Assembly: GCF_018736105.1 (NCBI RefSeq)
Contig: NZ_CP076135.1
Location: forward strand, 3,780,001-3,844,000
Length of the DNA stretch: 64,000 nucleotides
DNA from: Bradyrhizobium sediminis
GTDB lineage: Bacteria > Pseudomonadota > Alphaproteobacteria > Rhizobiales > Xanthobacteraceae
Reading direction: 5' to 3'
Below, piece after piece: positions 50,579-60,400 of this stretch. Within the stretch, counting starts at the first letter, position 1, and each line of letters opens with the position of its first letter. A model generated the notes under the pieces. The model worked only from the letters and a program-made list of their open reading frames with translations. It searched no databases and was not told the DNA's origin. A program made the position numbers and the translations under genes.

Positions 50579-51640
50579 ATGCATCGACTGCTGACCGCGC
50601 TGAGGCGTGGCTTCAAGGAACGGATCGGCTGGAAACGGCTTGGAATCGCCGCGAGCCTCGTCATCATCTTCTTCGCCATCAACACGATGGTTCGCACGCT
50701 GCGGGGCGTCGATACCGGCGTCATCCTCACCGCATTGACCGAGATTCCTCCTGCGAACATCGCGCTCGCCGCGCTGTGCGTGATCGGCGCCTTCTGCACG
50801 CTGACATTCTATGATTTCTTCGCGCTGCGGACCATCGGCAAGAAGCACGTGCCCTATCGCATCGCAGCACTTTCGAGCTTCACCAGTTACACCATCGGAC
50901 ACAATATCGGCGCCACCGTTTTCACCGGCGGCGCGATCCGCTTCCGGATCTATTCGGATTACGGCCTCTCCGCCATCGACGTCGCCAAGATCTGCTTCCT
51001 TTCCGGGCTCACCTTCTGGCTCGGCAATCTGTTCGTGCTGGGATTCGGCATGGCCTGGCATCCATCGGCCGCATCCGCGATGGACTTGCTGCCGCCGGCC
51101 ATGAACCGGCTGATTGCGCTCGGCTGCCTCGCGGGCATCGCCGCCTATTTCGTCTGGCTCGTGACCGGCAAAAAACGCCGCGAGCTCGGGCAGAACGGCT
51201 GGAAGGTGGTGCTGCCCTCGGCGCGGCTGACGCTGCTGCAGGTCCTGATCGGCGTGGTCGATCTGGGTTTCTGCGCGCTTGCGATGTATCTGCTGATGCC
51301 GGCGCAGCCCGGCATCGATTTCATCTCGCTGGCGGTGGTGTTCATTCTGGCGACCCTGCTCGGTTTCGCCAGTCATGCGCCCGGCTCGATCGGCGTGTTC
51401 GACGCCGCCATGCTGGTGGCGCTGCCGGAATTCGGCAGGGAACAGCTGCTGGCCACGCTGGTGGTGTTCCGGATCCTGTACTTCCTGATCCCCTTCGCCA
51501 TCTCGATCTCGATCATGGGCACCCGTGAGATATGGCTCAGCGTCGTGCTGCCCTGGCAGGAACGCCGCCGGCTGAGCGGGGCCTGCACGGCTTCCGCCGC
51601 GGCGCGGCGGCCGGTGCGGAAACGGCAGGCGCAGGGGTAA
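50579..51640 (+). CDS. Polytopic membrane protein, lysylphosphatidylglycerol synthase TM-region family
   Basis: A 353-residue protein with about eight transmembrane helices. GGAIRFRIYSDYGLS (about residues 118-132) and GFASHAPGSIGVFDAAML (about 260-277) are hallmarks of the UPF0104/MprF N-domain family. The lysyltransferase C-domain of true MprF is absent. Members flip or bind lipids, or are of unknown role. GGGAGGA precedes the ATG at 50579; the open frame upstream crosses the intergenic hairpin. Confidence 0.85.
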   Translation: MHRLLTALRRGFKERIGWKRLGIAASLVIIFFAINTMVRTLRGVDTGVILTALTEIPPANIALAALCVIGAFCTLTFYDFFALRTIGKKHVPYRIAALSSFTSYTIGHNIGATVFTGGAIRFRIYSDYGLSAIDVAKICFLSGLTFWLGNLFVLGFGMAWHPSAASAMDLLPPAMNRLIALGCLAGIAAYFVWLVTGKKRRELGQNGWKVVLPSARLTLLQVLIGVVDLGFCALAMYLLMPAQPGIDFISLAVVFILATLLGFASHAPGSIGVFDAAMLVALPEFGREQLLATLVVFRILYFLIPFAISISIMGTREIWLSVVLPWQERRRLSGACTASAAARRPVRKRQAQG

Positions 51641-51717
51641 TAGCCACGTAACGGCCACGTTATCCGGTCCGTTATGGGTTCTCTTATTTTCGCCCCACCG
51701 GTAACGTCAAACGCGTC

Positions 51718-53718
51718 ATGGCCCGAACTCCTGTCCGCCTCATTGTGCTCGCAGCGCTGCTCGCGGCGGCGCCGGCCGCGCTGCCGGTGCAACCGGCGGC
51801 GGCGCAGACCGCCCCCTCAGCGGTAGAGCAGAGCGCGCCGGCGGCAGCACAGGGTGCGCCGGCGGCAGCGCAGGGCGCGCCGGATGCACCGATGCAGATT
51901 TCGTGGGAGGTCCGCAACCGCTTCCGGCTGTTCCGCGAGGAGCGCGATTTCCTGCTCCATACCGATGCGGCGCCTGGCCGCAGCATTCTCGCTTCCGAAC
52001 AGGCGCTGGAGCTGCAGAGCGACGGCCGCGGCTGGGCCCGCAATACGGTGAACCGGCTCTGCATCGACCTGTTGGGCCGCGTCAGCGAGCCCTGCACCCG
52101 CGACAGCATCAAGGAAAGCTACCTGACGCCGACGGAACATCCCGTCACCCTCCGGCTGACCGGCCAGGTTCCGGTCGGCGCCACCTGCGCCTGGACGCTC
52201 GACGATGGCGACGGTCCGCGGCAATCCACCTTCGACTGCGCCGAGCCGGTCAATTTCCGCGCCCGCTACGGCCGGCCCACCGTCGCCAGTGTGGAGGTCT
52301 CCTCCGGTCCCGACGCGCCGCAGCGCGTCTCCACCGAGGTCATGGTGCGCGATATCTTCATCGCCGGCCTCGGCGACAGTATCGCCTCAGGCGAGGGCAA
52401 TCCGGACCGGCCGATCGCCCTGTCGGATGAGGGCTTCTGCTTCCGCTTCTATCTCAGCAGCGCCAGCGCCCAATACTACCGCCCGAGCCGCGCCGGCTAT
52501 AAGGGCGGACGGGCCTGCGAGGCGCCGGATACGGTGCAGAATTGGCAGCGCCAGAGCGCGCTCTGGTTCAATTCCGCCTGCCATCGCTCGCTGTACAGCT
52601 ACCAGACCCGCACCGCGCTGGCGCTCGCCGTGCAGCATCCGCACATCGCGGTGACCTATCTGCCGCTCGCATGCACCGGCGCCACCATCGCCGACGGGCT
52701 GTTCGGCTCGCAGCGCGCACGCGAATGTCCGCCGACCAAGGCCGGGGCCAGATGCTCCGGCACGGTCAGCGCGCAGCTCGCCGAATTGCGCGAAGCCGTT
52801 ACCGCGGCGAAGCGCCGGCAGCCCGAGCGCAGTCTCGATCTCGTGCTGCTGTCGGTCGGCGCCAACGACATCAATTTTTCCGGACTGGTCGCCGACGTGA
52901 TCGTGGACACTTCCACCGAGCGCGTGCTGTTCCGGCGCTCGGGCGTGATCGGATCGGTCGACGATTCCCGCGCGGTGATGGCGCGCGACCTGCCGCAGGG
53001 ATTCGCCAAACTGCGCGAGGCGCTGAAGCCGCTGGTCGGCGACATGTCGCGGGTGGTCTATGTCTCCTATGCCAACCCGACGCTCGCCGAAGGCGGCGCG
53101 CCCTGCCCCGGCGGACGCGCCGGCTTCGACATTCACCCCTCCTTCAACGCGCGGCCGCAGCGCCTCGCCAACGTCTCCGATTATGTGCAGAACGAATTCC
53201 TGCCGCAGCTGAAGGCGCTGGCGCTGTGTCAGTCGGGCATCCTGTGCCGCGACCCGGCAGCCGATCGCATGACCTTCGTCGATGCCCATCAGGCGGCATT
53301 CGCAAACCACGGCTTCTGCGCGCGCGCGCCAACCGATCCGGAATTCGACCAGGCGTGTTTTTCAGCCACCGGCGAAAGCTTCGATCCCGACATCGTCGCG
53401 GCGGCCAGCCAGCCGATGCTGTGCGGCCGCAGCGCCGGAGAATACCGCGCCTATCTTCCGCGCGCGCGCTGGATTCGCGACGCCAATGACAGCTACTTCG
53501 CCGCGATGACCTATCCGGGCGGGCTGCCCGCTTCCAGCCAGCCCACCGATATCCATGACGCGACCTGGGGGGTGCTTTCCGCGGTGTATGGCGGCGCCGT
53601 TCACCCCTCCGCCGAGGGACACGCCGCGATGGCGGACGCAGCATTGCCGGCGGTGGCCTCGGTGCTGCAGCTCGATGCGGTCGAATCCGGGATCAACCCG
53701 GAGCCGGCGGCGCGCTGA
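51718..53718 (+). CDS. Exported SGNH/GDSL-like hydrolase
   Basis: A 666-residue protein with a signal peptide (residues 1-29, ending PAAAQ). A short Ala/Gln/Gly-rich stretch holds a direct repeat (AAAQGAP twice). A beta domain (about 60-210) precedes the hydrolase. The nucleophile block is GLGDSIASGEGN (Ser about 221), block III is GANDINFSG (381-389), and the catalytic His is in HPSAEGH (about 629-635). It probably cleaves esters on a secreted or envelope substrate. Many cysteines suggest disulfides. It ends 6 nt from the convergent DUF2147 gene. Confidence 0.85.
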   Translation: MARTPVRLIVLAALLAAAPAALPVQPAAAQTAPSAVEQSAPAAAQGAPAAAQGAPDAPMQISWEVRNRFRLFREERDFLLHTDAAPGRSILASEQALELQSDGRGWARNTVNRLCIDLLGRVSEPCTRDSIKESYLTPTEHPVTLRLTGQVPVGATCAWTLDDGDGPRQSTFDCAEPVNFRARYGRPTVASVEVSSGPDAPQRVSTEVMVRDIFIAGLGDSIASGEGNPDRPIALSDEGFCFRFYLSSASAQYYRPSRAGYKGGRACEAPDTVQNWQRQSALWFNSACHRSLYSYQTRTALALAVQHPHIAVTYLPLACTGATIADGLFGSQRARECPPTKAGARCSGTVSAQLAELREAVTAAKRRQPERSLDLVLLSVGANDINFSGLVADVIVDTSTERVLFRRSGVIGSVDDSRAVMARDLPQGFAKLREALKPLVGDMSRVVYVSYANPTLAEGGAPCPGGRAGFDIHPSFNARPQRLANVSDYVQNEFLPQLKALALCQSGILCRDPAADRMTFVDAHQAAFANHGFCARAPTDPEFDQACFSATGESFDPDIVAAASQPMLCGRSAGEYRAYLPRARWIRDANDSYFAAMTYPGGLPASSQPTDIHDATWGVLSAVYGGAVHPSAEGHAAMADAALPAVASVLQLDAVESGINPEPAAR

Positions 53719-53724
53719 CCGGCG

Positions 53725-54336
53725 TCAACGCGCGGGTGCTGGTGCGCCGGGTGTCGGCGCCGGTGCGCCGGTCTTCTTCGGGGCGACGGGCGGCTTCCCG
53801 GGCGGCTTCATCGCTGCGGCCTGCGCCGGCAGGTATTTCGCAATGATGCCGGGATCGAGCTGGGCCATCGCCGTATCCGGCAACCGGACCCAGGTCTCGT
53901 CCTTGCCGAACAGCGCGATACCGAGATAGCCGCGCATGGTGAGCGTCTGCCCATCCGGGCTCACGGTCATTTTGGCCTTGTAGATCTTGCCGTCGCGCGG
54001 ATCGAGAACGTTGCCGTTGTCGTATTTCAGTCCGTCGCGTTTCATGTCCCTGATGAAGGAAATGCCGAGCACCGGCGCGTTCTTGCGGTCGTCGACGCAC
54101 TTGCTGCAAATCTCGTTGGGATCGTCACCCGGCCTTGGAAAGGTCTTGGCGATCACGCCTTCGAAGATTCCGTCGCGATCGACGAAAAGAAACCATCCGA
54201 CCGTCTTGCCGTCTTCGATCTTCTGCCAGAGGCCGGCGGCCGTCGGCTGTGCGACCTGCCCTGCCGCCATCGTCGGGAACGACAGCGCCAGGACAATGAA
54301 CGGCAGGGCCATGAATCTGGATTTCGCAGTCCGCAT
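53725..54336 (-). CDS. Exported DUF2147 protein
   Basis: A 203-residue protein with a signal peptide (about residues 1-28, [18 protein letters not shown]...AAG). The DUF2147 beta domain follows ([40 protein letters not shown]), with a CSKC pair and then a Pro/Ala/Lys-rich tail. The start at 54336 has AGGTGGTG before it. The family is of unknown function, often lipid or metal related. It converges with the hydrolase gene. Confidence 0.82.
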   Translation of the reverse strand: MRTAKSRFMALPFIVLALSFPTMAAGQVAQPTAAGLWQKIEDGKTVGWFLFVDRDGIFEGVIAKTFPRPGDDPNEICSKCVDDRKNAPVLGISFIRDMKRDGLKYDNGNVLDPRDGKIYKAKMTVSPDGQTLTMRGYLGIALFGKDETWVRLPDTAMAQLDPGIIAKYLPAQAAAMKPPGKPPVAPKKTGAPAPTPGAPAPAR

Positions 54337-54473
54337 CGTCACCACCTGATCAATCCACAAAACAATGGCCCCAGACTAAGGCCATTTCGCGGATGGTTCC
54401 AGTGTTGCCGGCCGGCGACCGGAGGCGGCCGGGGCGGCCCGGCACGGCCCGATTGAACGGCATTTGCAGGCCG

Positions 54474-55532
<1,059 letters not shown>

Positions 55533-55682
55533 CTAGGCCAGAGGTCGCTTTTTGGCTGCGCCTGTCTAGCCAACGCTGCCGGTTGAGGAAAGCCATAAAT
55601 GGGCGGCTGGGCTGTCCGGCAACCCCTTGCCGGGTTTGCATAACTGGGCTGTAACCGCACCAAACCTACGGAGACTGCCCCC

Positions 55683-56138
55683 GTGAACGCTCCTGCCCGT
55701 CTCGATTCGACCCCGCGCCTGGAAGATTTCCCCTACCGTCTTGCGGACAATGTTCGGTTTGCCGACCTCGACCCCAACCAGCACGTCAACAACGCGGTAT
55801 ATGCAACCTATTTCGAGACCGGCCGCGTCACCCTGATGAAAGACCGCAGTTACGGCCTGATGCCGTCAGGCGTCACCTGGATCATGGTGCGGCTCGACAT
55901 GCATTTCCGCGCCGAGCTGCGCTGGCCCGGCACGATCGAGATGGGGCTCGGCGTCGTGAAATTCGGCCGCACGTCGGTGACGTTCGATCAGGTGGTGTTT
56001 TCCGAAGGCGTCTGCGTCGCCTCGGCGCGATCGGTATCGGTGCTGCTGGACGAGGCGACGCGCAAGCCGACCGCGCTCACCGAGGATATCCTCAAGAATT
56101 TCCAGCCCTGGCTGCGGCGAGGGTTCGACAGAGCCTAG
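55683..56138 (+). CDS. Acyl-CoA thioesterase, hotdog fold
   Basis: A 151-residue protein with the 4-hydroxybenzoyl-CoA thioesterase-like motif FADLDPNQHVNNAVYATYFETGR (Asp as the catalytic residue in DLDPNQHVNN). The hotdog core continues with FGRTSVTFDQVVF. It hydrolyses acyl-CoA. The start is GTG with CGGAG before it. It lies between the ferredoxin reductase and the ferredoxin gene but on the opposite strand. Confidence 0.88.
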   Translation: MNAPARLDSTPRLEDFPYRLADNVRFADLDPNQHVNNAVYATYFETGRVTLMKDRSYGLMPSGVTWIMVRLDMHFRAELRWPGTIEMGLGVVKFGRTSVTFDQVVFSEGVCVASARSVSVLLDEATRKPTALTEDILKNFQPWLRRGFDRA

Positions 56139-56213
56139 GCGGCGAAGCGCCCGCAGCGTTTTCGAGCGAAGTGGGCACCGGTTCGCGTGAAGAAAACGCG
56201 TCAAGACAAGAGA

Positions 56214-56534
56214 CTAAGCCTGCCGCTCCGGCGTCGTAACGATCAGGCCGTCGAGTTCGTCGGTCACCTTGATCTGGCACGACAGCCGCGAATTCGGCCG
56301 CACGTCGAAGCCGAAATCCAGCATGTCCTCTTCCATCGGCGACGGTGCGCCGACCTTCTCGCGCCAGGCTTCATCGACATAGACGTGGCAGGTCGCGCAG
56401 GCGCAGGCGCCGCCGCACTCGGCCTCGATGCCCGGGATGGCGTTGCGGATCGCCGCTTCCATCACGGTCGCGCCGTTCTCAACGTCAATGATGCGGGTTT
56501 CGCCGTTATGGTCGACAAAGTGAATCTTGGCCAT
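56214..56534 (-). CDS. 2Fe-2S ferredoxin, adrenodoxin type
   Basis: A 106-residue ferredoxin. The cluster ligands fit C-x5-C-x2-C-x36-C at residues 40, 46, 49 and 86 ([21 protein letters not shown]). The sequence around [16 protein letters not shown] is typical of FdxB/adrenodoxin-like proteins that serve P450s or iron-sulfur assembly. The reductase at 54474 could reduce it. Confidence 0.93.
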   Translation of the reverse strand: MAKIHFVDHNGETRIIDVENGATVMEAAIRNAIPGIEAECGGACACATCHVYVDEAWREKVGAPSPMEEDMLDFGFDVRPNSRLSCQIKVTDELDGLIVTTPERQA

Positions 56535-56686
56535 GATTGCTCGTATTGTCGGGGGATTAAGACAGGTCCGGGCAGTCCTATAACGGGTCGATCCGCTCCG
56601 CGCCAGCGCCGGGAAGGAAAACCTGCGGCGCGGTTTTGGCGGGCCCCGGGAGCGGCCCGATCATACTGCCGGGAATCTGGACCGGA

Positions 56687-57064
56687 TCAGGATCGGCGCA
56701 GGATCGCGTCGATGGCGCTGCGCGCTTCGGCCACCGCAGCCGCGAGCCCGGCAAGCGCCTCTGCCGGATCGTCGCCGCTGTGGATGGCGGCTTCCAGCCT
56801 GGCGGCGGTATCGGCCACGGCGAACGCGCCGATCGCGCGCGCCGAGCCCTTCAGGGTATGCACCAGGGCGCCGGCATCCGCGGGCATGGCGGCGAGAGCG
56901 CCGATCAGGCTGGCGGTCTGGGCCGAGAACATCGCCAGCACCTCGTGCTCGAGGCCGACATCGCCAAGTGTCATGCGGCGAAGGTGTTCGAGATCGAGCG
57001 GACCGTCATCGGGAGCGAGCGGCGGCGATGGCATCCAGTCAATCCGTTGCAGATGAAGCGGCAT
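56687..57064 (-). CDS. Single-domain Hpt phosphotransfer protein
   Basis: A 125-residue protein that is mainly one Hpt four-helix domain. The phospho-accepting His is at about residue 69 in LVHTLKGSARAIGAF, and GAFAVADTAARLE completes the signature. It would relay phosphate between a hybrid kinase and a response regulator; none is adjacent. The start was set at 57064; the ribosome-binding site is weak. CGTTAACCAT lies 68 nt upstream. Confidence 0.88.
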   Translation of the reverse strand: MPLHLQRIDWMPSPPLAPDDGPLDLEHLRRMTLGDVGLEHEVLAMFSAQTASLIGALAAMPADAGALVHTLKGSARAIGAFAVADTAARLEAAIHSGDDPAEALAGLAAAVAEARSAIDAILRRS

Positions 57065-57131
57065 GGCGTTAGCCCAGATCTCCCGGCTCGATCGATCCGG
57101 GCGGCGATGTTTGCGCCAGCCAATCACGGAA

Positions 57132-57141
57132 ATGGTTAACG
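57132..57141 (-). promoter_or_regulatory. CGTTAACCAT motif upstream of the Hpt gene
   Basis: The minus strand reads CGTTAACCAT 68 nt before the Hpt start, identical to the site before fliL. Confidence 0.42.
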
Positions 57142-57264
57142 GAACGTTTGGCGTACCCGCCGCAAGTTCGCCTTGTTTTCGGCGAAGAGTTGCCGCAATT
57201 AACCGACCGAAACGAGAATTTTGTGGAACCGTAAGGCCTTACGCGGCCCTGCTGTTAACGATGA

Positions 57265-57279
57265 TTAAGATTGTATTAA
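57265..57279 (+). promoter_or_regulatory. Perfect CtrA-type box upstream of the giant coiled-coil gene
   Basis: TTAA-GATTGTA-TTAA fits the TTAA-N7-TTAA CtrA consensus exactly. Another TTAA lies at 57255-57258, at N6 spacing from the first. The box is 182 nt before the ATG at 57461, inside a 396-nt gene-free stretch shared with the divergent Hpt gene. Confidence 0.65.
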
Positions 57280-57460
57280 TCGCAGGCATTTCATTCGCAT
57301 CGCTCTGCCAATAGGATGTTTGCGGATGTTAGCGGAGAAGGCGAGCAACGGCCGCGCTTTCGCTCCGCGCAGGGCACGACACCGGTTTCGAGCTTGCGAG
57401 GGGGCGTTCCAGCAAGACCGGCCCGGGTGCGTAAAAGTAGAACGAGGGCTCAGACTGAAC

Positions 57461-60400
57461 ATGGCGAACAATCCCAAAAAGGTCAAAGACCCTACCGAAG
57501 TCGCGCTCTCCGCCATTCAGGAAGCGCTCAACATCAGCGACGCGCCCGCCCCCGACAGCGCGCGCGGTTCGGTCCGCAGCGATGCGGCGCCCTCCAATGC
57601 GTCCGCGACGCCGACCTACAACGACAGCTTCGACACCCGCCCCAGCGACGACCGCCAGATCTACGAGCCGATCGAGGAGCCGCGCCCGGCCCGGCGCGCC
57701 GCCAATGACGACCGCGAAACCATCGGGCAGATCCTGCAGGCGATTCAGAAGGGCCGCCCCGCCCGCAACGTCTATACGCTTGCCACGCTTTTTGCCGGCG
57801 TCTGGCTGCTCGGCTGCGCGCTTCTGACCGTCAGCTTCTTTGCCTCGCTGCAGGCCGCGATCGGCCAGGGCCCCGGCGGCACGCTGGTGCTGGCCGGCCT
57901 TGCCGCGCTGTTCTTTGCGCCGGTGCTCTTGTTCTACTTCCTGGCGAGCCTGGCCTGGCGCGGCCAGGAGTTGCGCATGATCGCGCAGTCGATGGCTCAG
58001 GTCGCGATCCGTTTCTCGGAGCCCGAGGGCGCAGCCTCCGACTCGATGGTGACCGTCGGCCAGGCGATCCGCCGCGAGGTCGCGGCGATGGGCGACGGCG
58101 TCGAACGCGCCATCGCGCGTGCCGGCGAACTGGAAACCCTCGTCGCCAACGAAGTCTCCGCGCTCGAACGCGCCTACAGCGACAACGAAGTGCGCATCCG
58201 CGCCCTGCTGCAGGATATCGCCCACCAGCGCGACAACCTGGTCGGACAGGCCGAACAGGTTCGCAGCGCCATTTCCGGCGTGCAGATCGATCTGCGTCAC
58301 GACATCGCGCTGATCTCGGACGCGATCGCCTCGCGCGTCGACGAAGTCGCGAAAAGCATCACCGGCGCCCTGGAAGAACGCGGCGCGCATATCACCGGCG
58401 CGCTCAGCCATGCCGGCGACAACATGATCCTCGCGCTCGGCGAGCGCGGCGGTGACCTGCTCGACCGTCTCGAGGAAGCCAGCGCCGAGACCACGCGCGC
58501 CGTGCTCGACGCCAGCGAACGCCTCACCACCAGCCTCAATTTCAAGACCGGCCACGTCCACGACGAGTTCGTCGATCTCGCCGATCGCGTGCATGAGATG
58601 CTGAACGAGCGGATCGACCGCATCACCAGCGAATTCGAGCAGCGCTCCTCCACCATCGTGGACGGCATTTCCGACCGCACCGAACAGGTTCACGACTCGC
58701 TGAAGAATTCCAGCGACTCCCTGCTGCTCGAACTCGAACTGCGCAGCGGCGACCTCGTCAACAAGATCGACGATGCCGGCAACCGCCTCGCGACCCAGAT
58801 ACTCACCTCAGGCGACAAGGCCAGCGAGGCGCTCGACGTCACCGTGAATTCGCTGGTGGCGAAGGTCGTCAGCCAGACCGAAACCGCGCACGACACGCTC
58901 TCGCTGCAGATGAGCGCGTTCGACGAACTGGTGAAGAACCAGGGCGGCGAGCTGGCCGAGAAATTCGCGCGCGACAGCGGCACGCTGGGCGCCCTGATCA
59001 CCCGCCACATCTCTGAATTCGACCGCACCGTCAAAACCTTCGGCGGCGAAATCGTCGACCGCATGGGCCAGCGCACCCAGGACATCGCGGAAACGCTCAA
59101 GACCTATGTCGACACCTTCGACACTCGCCTGACCTCGAACGGCGGCGAGATCACCGCTTCGCTCGACCAGCGCCTGATGCAGTTCGAGACCACGCTGGAA
59201 AGCCGCGTCGCCAATCTCGACACTTCGCTCGACGGCAAGATCAAGTCCTTCGACGAATCGATCGACGGCCGGCTCAAGTCGCTCGAACAGAATTTCGACA
59301 CCCGGGCGAAGTCGGTTACCGAGACCATCGACAACCGTCTCGGCACGCTGGCCTCGTCGCTGACCGACGGCGCCTCGCAGGCCGTCAATCTGCTCGACTC
59401 GCGACTGGCCCACCTCACCTCTTCACTGACCGACGGCACCGCGCAGGCGATCCAGTCGATCGACTCGCGGCTCACCCATCTCACCACGTCGCTGACGTCG
59501 GGCGCCGCGCAGGCGATCGAAGCCGTCGACCAGCGCATTGCCAGCGTGACCCAGACCATCGATGGCCGCAGCGCTCACCTGACCGACACCATCACGGCGC
59601 GGTTCCAGGAAATCCATCAGGGCATCGAAACCCGGGTCGGCGCGGTCGCCGGCGACATCGACATGCGCGTCGCGCAGTTCGAGGATCTGCTCGGCTCGCG
59701 CGTCGAAGCGGTGGCAGGCCGCATCGAGAGCAGCGGCCGGCAGGCCAGCGAAGGCCTGATGGCACGCGCCGAGGAATTGTCGCTCGGGATCAGGTCCCAC
59801 GTCGAGGATGCGGAGCGTTCGCTGACCAACCTCGTGGTCAACACCAGCGAGACCATCCAGACCGGCGCCCGCGCCGCGCAGCAGTCGCTGCTGAACGTCT
59901 CGTCCGATGTCGGCGCCCAGCTCAAGCTGACCTCGGCGGAAGTCGAGCGCGCCCTCACCGCTGTCGGCACCGGCGCTGCAAACTCGATCCTGACCAGCGC
60001 CCGCGATGCGCAGTCGACCCTGGTGTCGGCTTCCACCGAGGCCGCCAACCAGATCAAGTCGCTGTCTGCCGACGTCGAGCGCACGCTCTCCGCAGCCGGC
60101 ACGACGACCGCGAATTCGATCGTCTCCGGCGCCCGCGAGGCGCAGACCACGCTGGTTACCGCTTCCGCGGATGCGGCCAACCAGGTCAAGTCGTTGGCAG
60201 CCGACGTCGAGCGGTCGCTGTCGATTGCCGGGACTTCCACCGCCGAATCGATCACCGCAGGCGCGCGCGAAGCCCAGAGCACGCTGGTCAACGCTTCCAC
60301 CGATGCGGCCAACCAGGTCAGATCGCTGGCCGCCGACGTCCAGCGCTCGCTGTCGATCGCCGGAACCTCCACCGCCGAGGCGGTCACATCAGGCGCCCGC